Positions 7,465 through 16,175 are shown, numbered from the stretch's first letter. The stretch: DNA of 41,011 nt from W0P28-013 sp051878315 (GCA_051878315.1 JBJEJW010000058.1:1-41011); one strand, 5' to 3'. Program-made: numbers and translations. The notes: generated by a model from the letters alone, not told the origin.

Positions 7465-7488
7465 AAAAGCCTGCGTGAGCAGGCTTTT
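7465..7488. terminator. Strong bidirectional hairpin terminator
   Basis: AAAAGCCTGC and GCAGGCTTTT form a perfect 10-base stem around a GTGA loop, with T-runs on both strands. It ends the Smr gene (plus) and the six-gene glgB operon (minus), which converge here. Confidence 0.9.
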
Positions 7489-7514
7489 CTTTTTGCGACG
7501 TGTTCTAAACTTTG

Positions 7515-7895
7515 TTAGCGTTGTTTGACAAAGTGGCAGTCGTCAATGACGAGTTGTTCGTCCTCAATGTCTCCCGCAAAGGTTTTGGTGTTGCCGATGC
7601 AGCAAAAGGTGCTGTCGAGTTGTTCGCCGGCAAATACGCTGCCTATAACGGAGTTAGCATCGCCGGTGTAAAATCCGCTGATTTGCAAGGTGTCTAATGT
7701 GGCTGTCCAAATGTCGCACGAGATGAACGATAAGATTATTTCGCTATCGTGGCAGGGCGTGGTCCATGTAGTGCCGACAAGGTTGTGTTGACACATTTCG
7801 TCGGTGATGCCTTCGCTCATAAAACCTTCGGGACAGCCTGTCAGACAACAGACAACGATGACGCCAATAATCAACTTCGCAAATCGATAACGCAT
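7515..7895 (-). CDS. Small Cys-rich lipoprotein, possibly lipocalin-like
   Basis: A 126-residue lipoprotein with signal peptide and lipobox LTGC (Cys at about residue 21). The mature part contains LVGTTWTTP, which resembles the GxW start of lipocalin-like lipoproteins, followed by alternating hydrophobic strands (EIILSF, WTATLDTLQISGFYTG, SVIGSVFAG, TKTFAGDIEDEQLVI). It is unusually rich in cysteine: besides the lipidated one there are Cys in MCQ, PCH, SCD, FCC and DCH, so disulphides are likely after export. It starts 12 bases behind the glgB stop and is the last gene before the terminator at 7465-7488. The lipocalin idea is inference from pattern only; the function is unknown. Confidence 0.6.
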   Translation of the reverse strand: MRYRFAKLIIGVIVVCCLTGCPEGFMSEGITDEMCQHNLVGTTWTTPCHDSEIILSFISCDIWTATLDTLQISGFYTGDANSVIGSVFAGEQLDSTFCCIGNTKTFAGDIEDEQLVIDDCHFVKQR

Positions 7896-7906
7896 TGGTA
7901 ATTAGA

Positions 7907-9907
7907 TTATTGTAAACGAAGTACCAATGCCGAACGACTTGGGATGTACAACTTTAGCCATTCTTTGTTTTTCAGATGGCTGGGTTGTGTGTAGTGCGTT
8001 ACGCTGTCGTCGCTGAATCCGAATCCGCCAAAGGCTTTGTTGTCGGTGTTAAGCACTACTTTGTACGCACCTTTTTTCACTAAAATGCCATAGTCGGTGA
8101 ACGATTTTTGGCCGTTGAAATTGAATACGAATAGCAGGTCTTTGCGTTTGTACGCCACTAATTGGTCGCCTTCGTTGTCCCACACTTTTTCGATGGACGA
8201 TTCGTTGAATTTTTTCTCGTTTTCGATGAGTGCGACCATGGCTTTGTCAAATTCGTTCAAGTCGTGGTAGAGCAATTTCTCGTTATCTACCAATTCCCAT
8301 TGTCGGCGTGCGTATTTGTACGACCATCCGTTGCCTTCGCGCGGGAAATCAATCCATTCAGGATGCCCGAATTCGTTACCCATAAAGTTGAGGTAGCCTC
8401 CATTGATAGTCGAGGCCGTGATGAGACGAATCATTTTGTGGAGTGCAATACCGCGATTGACCATGAATGTTTCGTCGCCTTTTTGCATGTGCCAATACAT
8501 ATCGGCATCGATGAGGCGGAAGATGATGGTTTTGTCGCCTACAAGTGCTTGGTCGTGGCTCTCGGCATACGAGATTGTTTTTTCGCCGGCGCGTCGGTTG
8601 GTCATTTCCCAGAATATGTGTCCGGCTTTCCAATCTTCGTCTTTCACCTCTTTGATATATTTTATCCAAAAGTCGGGTATGCCCATGGCCATGCGGTAAT
8701 CGAAACCCATGCCGCCGTCGCCGAATGGAACGGCTAATTCCGGCAGACCGCTCATCTCTTCGGCAATGGTGATGGCATTCGGGTTGACTTCGTGGATGAG
8801 TTTGTTGGCCAACGTCAGGTAGCAGAGTGCATCGCCATCCTGATTCATGTTGTAATAGTCGCCGTAGTTGCCAAAGTCTTGTCCGAGTCCGTGATTGCGA
8901 TAAATCATCGACGTTACGCCGTCGAAACGGAATCCATCGAAATGATATTCTTCGAGCCAAAATTTGCAGTTCGATAATAGGAAATGCAGCACTTCGTTTT
9001 TGTTGTAATTAAAACACAACGAATCCCATGCCGGATGTTCGCGACGGTCGCCGCCGTGGAAATATTGATACGGTGTGCCGTCGAAACGCCCAAGTCCCTC
9101 GACTTCGTTCTTGACAGCATGGCTGTGTACAATGTCCATAATGACGGCAATGTTGTGCTTGTGGGCTTCGTCGATGAGGGCTTTCAACTCGTCGGGCGTA
9201 CCGAAACGCGATGAAGCAGCGAAGAAACTCGACACATGGTATCCGAACGAACCGTAGTAGGGATGTTCTTGTACGGCCATTATCTGAATGCAGTTGTAAC
9301 CGTCGGCAATGATGCGCGGTAACACATTTTCGCGAAATTCGGTGTATGTCCCAACTTTCTCTTGGTTGGTGGCCATGCCGATGTGGCATTCGTAAATCAT
9401 CAACGGCTGTGTCTGTGGTTTGAAGTGTTTCACCTTAAATTTATAAGGGTGTTCAGGTGCCCACACTTGTGCCGAGAAAATTTTTGTGTTGTCGTCTTGA
9501 ACGACACGACGCGCCCAAGCCGGTATGCGTTCGCCGCAGCCGCCGTGCCATTCGACAAGCAACTTGAATAAATCGCCGTGTTGTAGTGCTTTCTCGGGGA
9601 ATCGGCCTTCCCAAATGCCGTTGTCGATGGGGTAGAGGCGAAAATCTTCGCTCTTTTGCCAATTATTGAACGTGCCGATAACGTAGATGGCTGTGGCATT
9701 GGGCGCCCATTCACGCAAATACCAACTGCGTTTTATTTTGTGCAGTCCAAAATATAAGTAACCCGAGGCAAAGTCCGATAACGAACGATTCTGTACACCG
9801 AGCAACTCCTTTTCTTTTCGAATAGCATACTCGTGGCGACCGGCTATGGCCATGGCAAAAGGGGTCAACAGCGGATCGTCCTGGATTATTTTTAGCGATT
9901 GTTCCAT
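7907..9907 (-). CDS. glgB: 1,4-alpha-glucan branching enzyme, GH13_8 (eukaryote-like) type
   Basis: Cuts alpha-1,4 glucan chains and rejoins them through alpha-1,6 links, creating branches in glycogen. In its 666 residues the CBM48 domain (REWAPNATAIYVIGTFNNW, about 65-90) precedes the GH13 barrel. Catalytic regions are visible: GFRFDGVTSMIYRNHG (nucleophile Asp), TIAEEMSG (acid/base Glu) and YAESHDQALVGDKT (third Asp). The ESHDQALVGDKT form and the length, shorter than the 730-residue E. coli GlgB, fit subfamily GH13_8, shared with eukaryotes and common in Bacteroidetes. It follows the YhcH-like gene by 17 bases. No glgA or glgC is nearby, so this gene sits outside any glycogen cluster. Confidence 0.95.
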   Translation of the reverse strand: MEQSLKIIQDDPLLTPFAMAIAGRHEYAIRKEKELLGVQNRSLSDFASGYLYFGLHKIKRSWYLREWAPNATAIYVIGTFNNWQKSEDFRLYPIDNGIWEGRFPEKALQHGDLFKLLVEWHGGCGERIPAWARRVVQDDNTKIFSAQVWAPEHPYKFKVKHFKPQTQPLMIYECHIGMATNQEKVGTYTEFRENVLPRIIADGYNCIQIMAVQEHPYYGSFGYHVSSFFAASSRFGTPDELKALIDEAHKHNIAVIMDIVHSHAVKNEVEGLGRFDGTPYQYFHGGDRREHPAWDSLCFNYNKNEVLHFLLSNCKFWLEEYHFDGFRFDGVTSMIYRNHGLGQDFGNYGDYYNMNQDGDALCYLTLANKLIHEVNPNAITIAEEMSGLPELAVPFGDGGMGFDYRMAMGIPDFWIKYIKEVKDEDWKAGHIFWEMTNRRAGEKTISYAESHDQALVGDKTIIFRLIDADMYWHMQKGDETFMVNRGIALHKMIRLITASTINGGYLNFMGNEFGHPEWIDFPREGNGWSYKYARRQWELVDNEKLLYHDLNEFDKAMVALIENEKKFNESSIEKVWDNEGDQLVAYKRKDLLFVFNFNGQKSFTDYGILVKKGAYKVVLNTDNKAFGGFGFSDDSVTHYTQPSHLKNKEWLKLYIPSRSALVLRLQ

Positions 9908-9924
9908 TATATTGTATTTTTTTG

Positions 9925-10365
9925 TTATATTCTGATTTTAGCGACAAGTTTGCGTAATGTTCCTGTGGTCATAGCCGGCGCATGCGCGTCGTCAGGGAAG
10001 AACACGACAAATTGCCCGCAGCCGACGGGTATGATGGTGTCGTATGTGTCGTCGAAAAAGATAATATCGCGTGTGGCATCGTAGGGCTCTGTCGGACACT
10101 GACAAGCACTTACCGGTTTCCACCCGATGGATTCGATGCCCGACAATGGCAATTGAATATCAATGTATTGTCGGTGTGCTTCCAACGGTGCGTGTTCCCG
10201 GCCTTGTATGGTTGCTAAATCAATGTACACATCTGTGCCGTTTAGTTGCTTCCGGCCGTCGGTCAGTGCCGAGAAATCTGTGTGGAGCAGATAGTCGAAT
10301 ACCAATCCGAATTGTGGATGCAGGCTGACATATTTGTGGGCATTATTTAGCGTGTCGAGAATCAT
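9925..10365 (-). CDS. YhcH/YjgK/YiaL family beta-barrel protein
   Basis: A 146-residue cytoplasmic protein of family PF04074 (DUF386), with the typical EAHRQYIDIQLPLSGIESIGW core and a C-terminal FVVFFPDDAHAPAMT segment. In the latter the acidic and His residues form the putative metal site in the cupin-like barrel. Relatives occur with sialic acid, beta-galactosidase and sugar-acid genes (EbgC, YiaL, YhcH), and a role in anomer or sugar handling has been proposed. The start ATG overlaps the upstream lipoprotein stop by 4 bases (ATGA), and glgB follows 17 bases later, so it is clearly within the operon. A sugar-related role would fit glgB, but the substrate is unknown. Confidence 0.88.
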   Translation of the reverse strand: MILDTLNNAHKYVSLHPQFGLVFDYLLHTDFSALTDGRKQLNGTDVYIDLATIQGREHAPLEAHRQYIDIQLPLSGIESIGWKPVSACQCPTEPYDATRDIIFFDDTYDTIIPVGCGQFVVFFPDDAHAPAMTTGTLRKLVAKIRI

Positions 10366-11192
10366 TCTTTCAAGTTTAATTTTTGACGCAAAATGCTTTG
10401 ACGTGTTGTTGAGTGGTGTTGCAATGCTTCCATTTGGGCAATATCGGCCAAAACGGTTGCCAAACGATAGGTTTCGACAAAGGCTTTGCGTTCGTCTTTG
10501 CTTGGCAGATAAGCGTAATTGCGTTTTTGTCCGACAAATGTGATTTTGACGGGTTCATCTTGATGCGCAGTCCAAAATTCGGGCCATGTTCCGATAGCGT
10601 TTGGGGCTATCAGCGCGGTTTCGTGTGTAACACCCAAGTCTGTATAAGTGTGTTTATCGGCAGCATCGATGGGATGCGTTTCGGCAAAAAAATCGTCGAC
10701 AGATATGCGCAAACATGTATAATCAAGTGGTGTGCCACAATAATGTGCCATGAGGTATAATTGGCCACGTTCGTCGGTAAATGGTTTGACGTAACTGCGA
10801 CCAAGATTCCATTCGTTGCGCAAGATGTTGTAGGTGAATGTTCCGTATGGTTGATACTGATTGTTTTTCTCGTATTTGAACGGAGGCATAAGCCGATTTG
10901 CTTCGTCGGTTTTAATGGGTAACAAACTATCGATATAACGCAGATTGCGGTCGATTTCGCACAATTCGATGCGCCAAGCAAGTGTGTCGGCTTGGCGGCG
11001 GTAGCGCACTAATTGTGGAAAGTTCTGATGTAGCGAGTCCAATTGTAATTTCGCGGCCTCCAAGTTGTTCGCTTCGAATAGTATTTGAGCCGAGTCGATG
11101 AACTGTTGGGCGCGTTCGTCGTCGGTAGGTGTGCCGACACAACTTGTCAGTAACCACAAAAGACCATATATGCCGATGAGTGATTTCTTCAT
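10362..11192 (-). CDS. Uncharacterised lipoprotein with helical N-terminal region
   Basis: Starting at the ATG at 11192, the product is 276 residues with a lipoprotein signal peptide (MKKSLIGIYGLLWLLTSC, lipobox LTSC, Cys 18). Residues about 25-100 are helical and TPR-like (AQQFIDSAQILFEANNLEAAKLQLDSL, then a charged coiled coil). The rest is beta-rich, with WNLGRSYVKPFTDERGQLYLMAHYCG. A longer in-frame opening reaches 11471 but overlaps DUF2007 in another frame and adds sequence before the signal peptide, so it was rejected. It overlaps its neighbours on both sides by ATGA. The product presumably sits at the periplasmic face of a membrane; no function recognised. Confidence 0.7.
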   Translation of the reverse strand: MKKSLIGIYGLLWLLTSCVGTPTDDERAQQFIDSAQILFEANNLEAAKLQLDSLHQNFPQLVRYRRQADTLAWRIELCEIDRNLRYIDSLLPIKTDEANRLMPPFKYEKNNQYQPYGTFTYNILRNEWNLGRSYVKPFTDERGQLYLMAHYCGTPLDYTCLRISVDDFFAETHPIDAADKHTYTDLGVTHETALIAPNAIGTWPEFWTAHQDEPVKITFVGQKRNYAYLPSKDERKAFVETYRLATVLADIAQMEALQHHSTTRQSILRQKLNLKE

Positions 11193-11416
11193 TCCAATTG
11201 CAATTCGTTCAATAGGGCGGTTGCGCGTGTGGCATCTTTTGCGAAAACGCACAGACGTATGCCGCTCGAGGCTGAACCGAACATCGGGTATAGTTTCACA
11301 CAATTGCTGTCGTCCGTCATGGCAGCGATGCCGTTTTGTTGTAAGGCATCGGTCGCAAGTAGGGCTTGTGTCAACGTGTCGAAAGTTCGTATCGCTATGA
11401 TGCGGTCGTTGTTCAT
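11189..11416 (-). CDS. DUF2007 family small protein
   Basis: A 75-residue protein starting at the ATG at 11416. The pattern RTFDTLTQALLATDALQQNGIAAMTDDSN...GIRLCVFAKDATRATALLNE matches PF09413 (DUF2007, 'putative signal transducing protein'), a ferredoxin-like fold in which a helix pair of the type A..A...L...GI is followed by V.V...D...A...L. It begins 3 bases after the DUF1015 stop and overlaps the next gene by 4 bases, so translation is coupled along this operon. The biochemical role of the family is unknown. Confidence 0.8.
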   Translation of the reverse strand: MNNDRIIAIRTFDTLTQALLATDALQQNGIAAMTDDSNCVKLYPMFGSASSGIRLCVFAKDATRATALLNELQLE

Positions 11417-11419
11417 TGT

Positions 11420-12664
11420 TCAACTCAATTTGTGTATAATCAGACCCGAACGCAGTTTTGGTTCGAACCATGTGGTTTTGGGTGGCATGATGTTGCCACT
11501 GTCGGCAATATCAATGATTTGTTGCATCGAAACGGGGTAGAGCGCCAATGCCATGCGCATTTCGCCGCTATCGACCCTGCGTTGCAATTCGTCAAGCCCG
11601 CGTATGCCACCCACGAAATCGATACGTTTGTCGCTACGTAAGTCTTTGATTCCGAGTATTTTGTCGAGTATCAGGTTCGACGATACGGTTACGTCCAACA
11701 CGCCAATCGGGTCGTGGTCGTCGTAAGTATCGGGGTGCGCCGTGAGCGAATACCAATGTCCGCCGAGGTATAGTCCGAAGTTATGTAAACGGTTGGGTTT
11801 GTATATTTCGCTGCCTTTGTCTTCGATGTCGAAATGTTCGGCCACTTTGGCCAAAAAATCGTTATCGCTCAACCCGTTCAAATCTTTCACTACGCGGTTG
11901 TAGTCGATGATTGTCAGTTGGTTGTCGGGGAAGCAAACGGCCAAAAAGTAGTTGTATTCTTCGTCGCCGCGGTGGTGTGGATTTTGCAGACGTTTTTCGT
12001 TACCAACCAAGGCGGCCGCTGCGCTGCGATGGTGCCCGTCGGCAATATACATGGCGGGCATATCGGCAAAAATGTGTGTGATGCGTTGTATGGTGTCGTC
12101 GTCGTCGATAACCCAAAAGTGATGTCCAAACCCGTCGGGTGTTATGAAATCGTATTCCGGCGTTTGCGCTGTAACATGTGCCACGATGGCGTCCAAAGTG
12201 TCGTTGTGCGGATAAGCAAAAAAGACCGGTTCAATGTTGGCGTTGTTGATGCGCACATGTTTCATACGGTCTTCTTCTTTGTCGCGACGTGTCAGTTCGT
12301 GTTTCTTGATTGTGCCGGTCATATAGTCGGTTACAGCGGCGGCTACACACAATCCGTATTGCGTGTGCCCGTTCATGGTTTGGGCGTAAACGTAATAGTT
12401 TGCTTTGGCATCTTGTACCAACCAGCCGTTATCTTGAAATTTTTGAAAGTTTTCGGCGGCTTTGGCATAAACGCGTTCGTCGTGTTCGTCGGTGCCGACG
12501 GGGAAGTCGATTTCAGGCTTGATGATATGGTACAACGACATGTCGTTGCCGGCGGCTTCGGCGCGTGCTTCGTCGGAGTTTAATACGTCGTAAGGACGCG
12601 AAACAATGCGTTCTACGAGGGCTTTAGGCGGGCGTACACCTTTGAAAGGTTTGATGATAGCCAT
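11420..12664 (-). CDS. DUF1015 family protein
   Basis: The start is set at the ATG at 12664 (MAIIKPFKGVRPPKALVERI), which is the family's normal beginning and lies 23 bases after the predicted transcript start. The open frame to 12706 would extend above the promoter. The 414-residue product carries the DUF1015 (PF06245) features SRPYDVLNSDEA near residue 20, YADGHHRSAAA near 200, and the FLAVCFPDNQLTIIDYNR segment. Family members are predicted soluble enzymes of unknown activity, in some genomes next to serine-biosynthesis genes (serA/serC), which are not present here. It is the first gene of the operon leading to glgB. Confidence 0.9.
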   Translation of the reverse strand: MAIIKPFKGVRPPKALVERIVSRPYDVLNSDEARAEAAGNDMSLYHIIKPEIDFPVGTDEHDERVYAKAAENFQKFQDNGWLVQDAKANYYVYAQTMNGHTQYGLCVAAAVTDYMTGTIKKHELTRRDKEEDRMKHVRINNANIEPVFFAYPHNDTLDAIVAHVTAQTPEYDFITPDGFGHHFWVIDDDDTIQRITHIFADMPAMYIADGHHRSAAAALVGNEKRLQNPHHRGDEEYNYFLAVCFPDNQLTIIDYNRVVKDLNGLSDNDFLAKVAEHFDIEDKGSEIYKPNRLHNFGLYLGGHWYSLTAHPDTYDDHDPIGVLDVTVSSNLILDKILGIKDLRSDKRIDFVGGIRGLDELQRRVDSGEMRMALALYPVSMQQIIDIADSGNIMPPKTTWFEPKLRSGLIIHKLS

Positions 12665-12693
12665 AATTTTGTGTTGTTGAACATAAAAGCGTA

Positions 12694-12701
12694 CAAAGTT
12701 A
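12694..12701 (-). promoter_or_regulatory. Bacteroidetes-type -7 element for the DUF1015-glgB operon
   Basis: The minus strand reads TAACTTTG 30 bases before the DUF1015 ATG at 12664. It is the only clear promoter seen for the six tightly spaced genes down to 7515. Confidence 0.6.
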
Positions 12702-12815
12702 CTCAAAAAAATTGGAACGTTGGTTATAAAAATGTTTTTTTTTTATCTTTTATACTGCAAATTGTCTATTTTGCCGACAGAATATTGTCTAAAAAGGCTG
12801 TTTTCGACCAAAATG

Positions 12816-12847
12816 TTTGTGTATCTTGCTAAAAACACTTACTTTTG
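12816..12847 (+). promoter_or_regulatory. Bacteroidetes-type promoter for rfbD
   Basis: TTTG at 12816-12819 and TACTTTTG at 12840-12847 are separated by 20 bases, the spacing expected for -33/-7. The ATG of rfbD is 25 bases downstream of the -7 element. Confidence 0.7.
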
Positions 12848-12872
12848 CACCGAATAAAATTGTAGAATTATC

Positions 12873-13739
12873 ATGAAACTTTTGATAACAGGAGCGTATG
12901 GCCAACTTGGTAACGAAATGCGTGTGGCGTTGCAGCGTTATCCGCAATTCGAACCCTTGTTCACCGATGCCGATACACTCGATATTTGCGATTTGCAAGC
13001 CATTGATGTTTTTGTTGCGGCTCATCGCCCCGATGTGTTGGTCAACTGTGCGGCTTATACGGCAGTCGATAAAGCCGAAGACGATGCCGCGTTGTGCCGT
13101 AAGGTGAATTGCGATGCGGTGCGTAATTTGGGTATTGTGGCGCAAAAATATGGTCTGAAAGTGGTGCATGTTTCTACCGATTACGTGTTCGATGGAACCG
13201 GTCATGTGCCTTACACCGAGGATATGCCGGTGGCTCCTAATACTGTTTACGGCAAAACCAAGTTGGCCGGCGAACAAGCCTTGCTCGAGGTGTGCAGCAA
13301 CGCGTTGATTATTCGAACAGCATGGCTGTATTCGGGTTTTGGCAACAACTTCGTTAAAACTATGTTGCGTCTCGGCTCCGAACGCGAGCATTTGAGTGTG
13401 GTGTTTGACCAAATAGGCACGCCTACCTATGCGGCCGATTTAGCCGAAACTATTTTGCACATACTTGCATCCGAACAATTTGTTCCAGGCATTTATCATT
13501 TTACGAACGAAGGCGTTTGCAGTTGGTACGATTTCACGACCATGATATTTCGTTTGGCCAATGTGGCGTGTGCCGTGTCGCCCATCGAATCGAAAGATTA
13601 CGCATATCGCACACCGCGTCCACACTACAGCGTGCTGAATAAAGCAAAAATCAAAACCGTTTACGGCATCAATATTCCCTATTGGGTCGATGCGTTGGAA
13701 CGCTGTTTGAAAGTGCTGAATCCGGCGACCTGCCGATAA
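12873..13739 (+). CDS. rfbD: dTDP-4-dehydrorhamnose reductase
   Basis: A 288-residue extended short-chain dehydrogenase that reduces dTDP-4-keto-L-rhamnose to dTDP-L-rhamnose with NAD(P)H, the last step of rhamnose activation for surface polysaccharides. Visible features are the nucleotide-binding ITGAYGQLGNEM at the N-terminus, the DV.VNCAAYTAVDKAE segment (about 53-70), the STDYVFDG motif with catalytic Ser/Thr (about 107-114), and YGKTKLAGE with catalytic Tyr and Lys (about 128-136). The length matches RmlD (about 285-300). The partner genes rfbA, rfbB and rfbC are not in this window, which is common in Bacteroidales. The oxidoreductase gene starts 88 bases later. Confidence 0.93.
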   Translation: MKLLITGAYGQLGNEMRVALQRYPQFEPLFTDADTLDICDLQAIDVFVAAHRPDVLVNCAAYTAVDKAEDDAALCRKVNCDAVRNLGIVAQKYGLKVVHVSTDYVFDGTGHVPYTEDMPVAPNTVYGKTKLAGEQALLEVCSNALIIRTAWLYSGFGNNFVKTMLRLGSEREHLSVVFDQIGTPTYAADLAETILHILASEQFVPGIYHFTNEGVCSWYDFTTMIFRLANVACAVSPIESKDYAYRTPRPHYSVLNKAKIKTVYGINIPYWVDALERCLKVLNPATCR

Positions 13740-13827
13740 TCGCTATCTGTAAGATGTGACAGATTGCCGATATTATCGTGTCGCAATTGTTTGATACAAC
13801 ATTGTTTCATCCCTAAAAACATTTACC

Positions 13828-15321
13828 GTGGAAAGTGTTATAATCATAGGCAGCGGACTTGGCGGCTTGGAGTGCGGCTATATTTTGGCTAAACATGGCT
13901 ATCAAGTTACTGTGTTGGAACACGATGCGTGCATTGGCGGTTGCTTGCAAACATTTCGTCGCGGCAAAACCCAATTTGACACGGGATTCCATTATGTGGG
14001 CGGACTGGGTGAAGGACAATCGCTCAATGCGCTGTTTCGTTATTTCGATTTACTCGATTTGCCGTGGCAACAGTTGGATACCGACTGTTTCGACGAAGTG
14101 GTTATCGGAGAACAATCGTTCCCATTTGCCAACGGACACGAACGCTTTGTGGAACGATTGCTTGAGTTCTTCCCGAAACAACGTGCCAATTTACGACGCT
14201 ATACCGATTTTTTGCGTCAAGTAGGCGACCATATTTACGATAGTTTTCTTCCGCGCGACAGCAATGAATTTTACGCATCATTTTACGCATCGTCGTTGTT
14301 CGCACGGTCGGCTTACCGGTTTCTAAACGAAACGATAGACGACCCGTTGTTGCGCAAAGTGCTGTCGGGGACGTCGCTCAAAATGGAACTGAACGCCGAA
14401 ACATTGCCTTTGTATGTTTTTGCACAAATCAATAACTCGTTTATTCAAAGTGCGTGGCGTTTGCGTGGCGGAGGGTCGCTCATTGCCGACCGTTTGGCTG
14501 CCAAAATCAGAGAGTTTGGCGGTACGGTGCGTGCGCATTCTACCGTTACGAAGTTGGTGGAGCAAGATGGCCGCATAACAAATGTGGTGGTCAACGGCGG
14601 CGAAACTTTGACAGCCGATTGGATTATATCGAATGCGCATCCGGCACTCACCTTGTCCCTGTTGGACGAGAGTCGTTGCGTGCGGCGTGTATATCGCAAT
14701 CGCATTGATGGTCTGAAAAATTCGTTTGGTATGTTTACCGCCAACATTCGTCTAAAACCGGAAGCGTTGCCCTATTTGAATCGTAATATTTTTGTGCATC
14801 GTGCCGACGCCGATTTGTGGCATGTCGATACCGGTAAACGTGTTGATAGCGTATTGGTTAATTATGCCGTGCCGACAGATAATACCGCTTATGCCGCCAA
14901 CATCGACTTGCTGACACCTATGCGTTGGGACGAAGTGTCGCGTTGGGCAGGTTGTCGCGTCGGACACCGCGGCGAATCGTATGTCGAATTCAAAAACGAC
15001 AAAGTGGAACAATGTTTGCAGTTGGTTGAACAGCGTTTGCCCGATTTACGCACGGCTATCGATCGCGTATTTACAAGTACGCCGCTGTCGTATTATAGTT
15101 ATACGCTCACCAAAGAAGGGTCGGCCTATGGCATCTGCAAAGATTGGAACAACCCGATGACGACTGTTTTGACACCGCGCACGCCTGTGCAAAATTTGTT
15201 GCTGACCGGCCAAAATCTCAATCTGCACGGCATTTTGGGCGTGTCGATGACGTCGGTGTTTACTTGTGCCGAAATTTTGGGCATGGACACGTTGGCCGAG
15301 GCAATCCATCGCTGTCGCTAA
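13828..15321 (+). CDS. FAD-dependent oxidoreductase of the CrtI / retinol-saturase-like family
   Basis: A 497-residue flavoprotein. The N-terminal Rossmann motif IIIGSGLGGLECGYILAKHG (GSGLGG at residues 8-13) ends in the VLEHD acidic residue that binds ribose. It is followed by GGCLQTF and a FDTGFHYVGGL segment characteristic of the phytoene-desaturase/RetSat group. The C-terminus (LLLTGQNLNLHGILGVSMTSVFTCAEIL) is the second FAD-contact region of that group. Start at GTG 13828; no earlier start preserves a plausible N-terminus. Relatives desaturate, saturate or isomerise polyene chains, but the substrate here cannot be read from sequence, and no phytoene synthase or polyketide genes lie nearby. 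The patatin gene follows by 24 bases, so the two may act on lipids together. Confidence 0.85.
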   Translation: MESVIIIGSGLGGLECGYILAKHGYQVTVLEHDACIGGCLQTFRRGKTQFDTGFHYVGGLGEGQSLNALFRYFDLLDLPWQQLDTDCFDEVVIGEQSFPFANGHERFVERLLEFFPKQRANLRRYTDFLRQVGDHIYDSFLPRDSNEFYASFYASSLFARSAYRFLNETIDDPLLRKVLSGTSLKMELNAETLPLYVFAQINNSFIQSAWRLRGGGSLIADRLAAKIREFGGTVRAHSTVTKLVEQDGRITNVVVNGGETLTADWIISNAHPALTLSLLDESRCVRRVYRNRIDGLKNSFGMFTANIRLKPEALPYLNRNIFVHRADADLWHVDTGKRVDSVLVNYAVPTDNTAYAANIDLLTPMRWDEVSRWAGCRVGHRGESYVEFKNDKVEQCLQLVEQRLPDLRTAIDRVFTSTPLSYYSYTLTKEGSAYGICKDWNNPMTTVLTPRTPVQNLLLTGQNLNLHGILGVSMTSVFTCAEILGMDTLAEAIHRCR

Positions 15322-15345
15322 CAAAACCGAAAATGGGTGTAAAAT

Positions 15346-16155
15346 ATGAATAAGCAACAAAACAAATATCGTATTGGCATATCGCTGAGTGGCGGTGGAG
15401 CCAAAGGAATTGCACATTTAGGCGTATTGCAGGCGTTGGAAGAGGTCGGCCTGAAACCGCAAATCGTAGCTGGCGTGAGTGCCGGTGCCATTATTGGTGC
15501 TTTCTATGCCGATGGAAAAACTCCGCAGGAGATTTGCCACTTCTTCAAAGAATCCAAATTCTTCGATTTTGTAAAAATAGTGGTACCGCAAAAAGGTTTT
15601 ATGTCCACCGAACGTTTTTACAACTTGATAAATGGGTTTATCGGAGCCAAAACCTTTGAGGACCTGCAAATGCCGCTGACCATTAACGCCACCGAGTTGA
15701 TTGATGGCCGTAATGTATATTTCAATTCAGGAACTTTGGTTGATAAAGTGGTGGCATCGGCTTGTGTGCCTATATTCCTGACTCCGCAAGAGATTGACGG
15801 TAAAGTGTATGTCGATGGCGGTATTTTCTGTAATATGCCGGCATCGGTCATTCGTCGCGATTGCGAGTTTCTGATTGGTGTACACGTTAACCCGATTGTT
15901 ACCGACGGCTCTATCGACAATGTATTCGATGTGATGGAGCGGGTATATAATCTTTCCATTCAGTCGAGTACTGTGGCCGAAAAACGTCAGTGCGACCTTG
16001 TGATAGAACCGGTCAAAGCGCGTAACTTCGGTATGTTCGACATTTCGAAAACGCAACAAATTTTTGATATTGGTTACGAGGCGGCTATGCGCAAACTGAC
16101 GCAACCCGATGTATTGCAACGGATAGAGCAGTATGGGTTGTCGGCGACGTTGTGA
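15346..16155 (+). CDS. Patatin-like phospholipase
   Basis: A 269-residue protein with the complete patatin catalytic machinery: the oxyanion loop SGGGAKGIAHLG at about residues 15-26, the nucleophile elbow GVSAG (about 44-48) and the catalytic Asp in DGGIFCNMP (about 157-165). There is no signal peptide or membrane segment, so it probably works in the cytoplasm or at the inner face of the membrane. The family hydrolyses acyl esters of phospholipids (PF01734; closest in style to the RssA/YlbK-like bacterial group). It is 24 bases behind the FAD oxidoreductase, suggesting co-transcription, and converges with the penicillin-binding protein gene 20 bases further on. Confidence 0.9.
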   Translation: MNKQQNKYRIGISLSGGGAKGIAHLGVLQALEEVGLKPQIVAGVSAGAIIGAFYADGKTPQEICHFFKESKFFDFVKIVVPQKGFMSTERFYNLINGFIGAKTFEDLQMPLTINATELIDGRNVYFNSGTLVDKVVASACVPIFLTPQEIDGKVYVDGGIFCNMPASVIRRDCEFLIGVHVNPIVTDGSIDNVFDVMERVYNLSIQSSTVAEKRQCDLVIEPVKARNFGMFDISKTQQIFDIGYEAAMRKLTQPDVLQRIEQYGLSATL

Positions 16156-16175
16156 AAATCAATTACTTCATTCTT

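Noticed and set aside
11834..12583. 249-codon plus-strand open frame
   Set aside because: Antisense to the DUF1015 gene; composition mirrors that gene's codon use.
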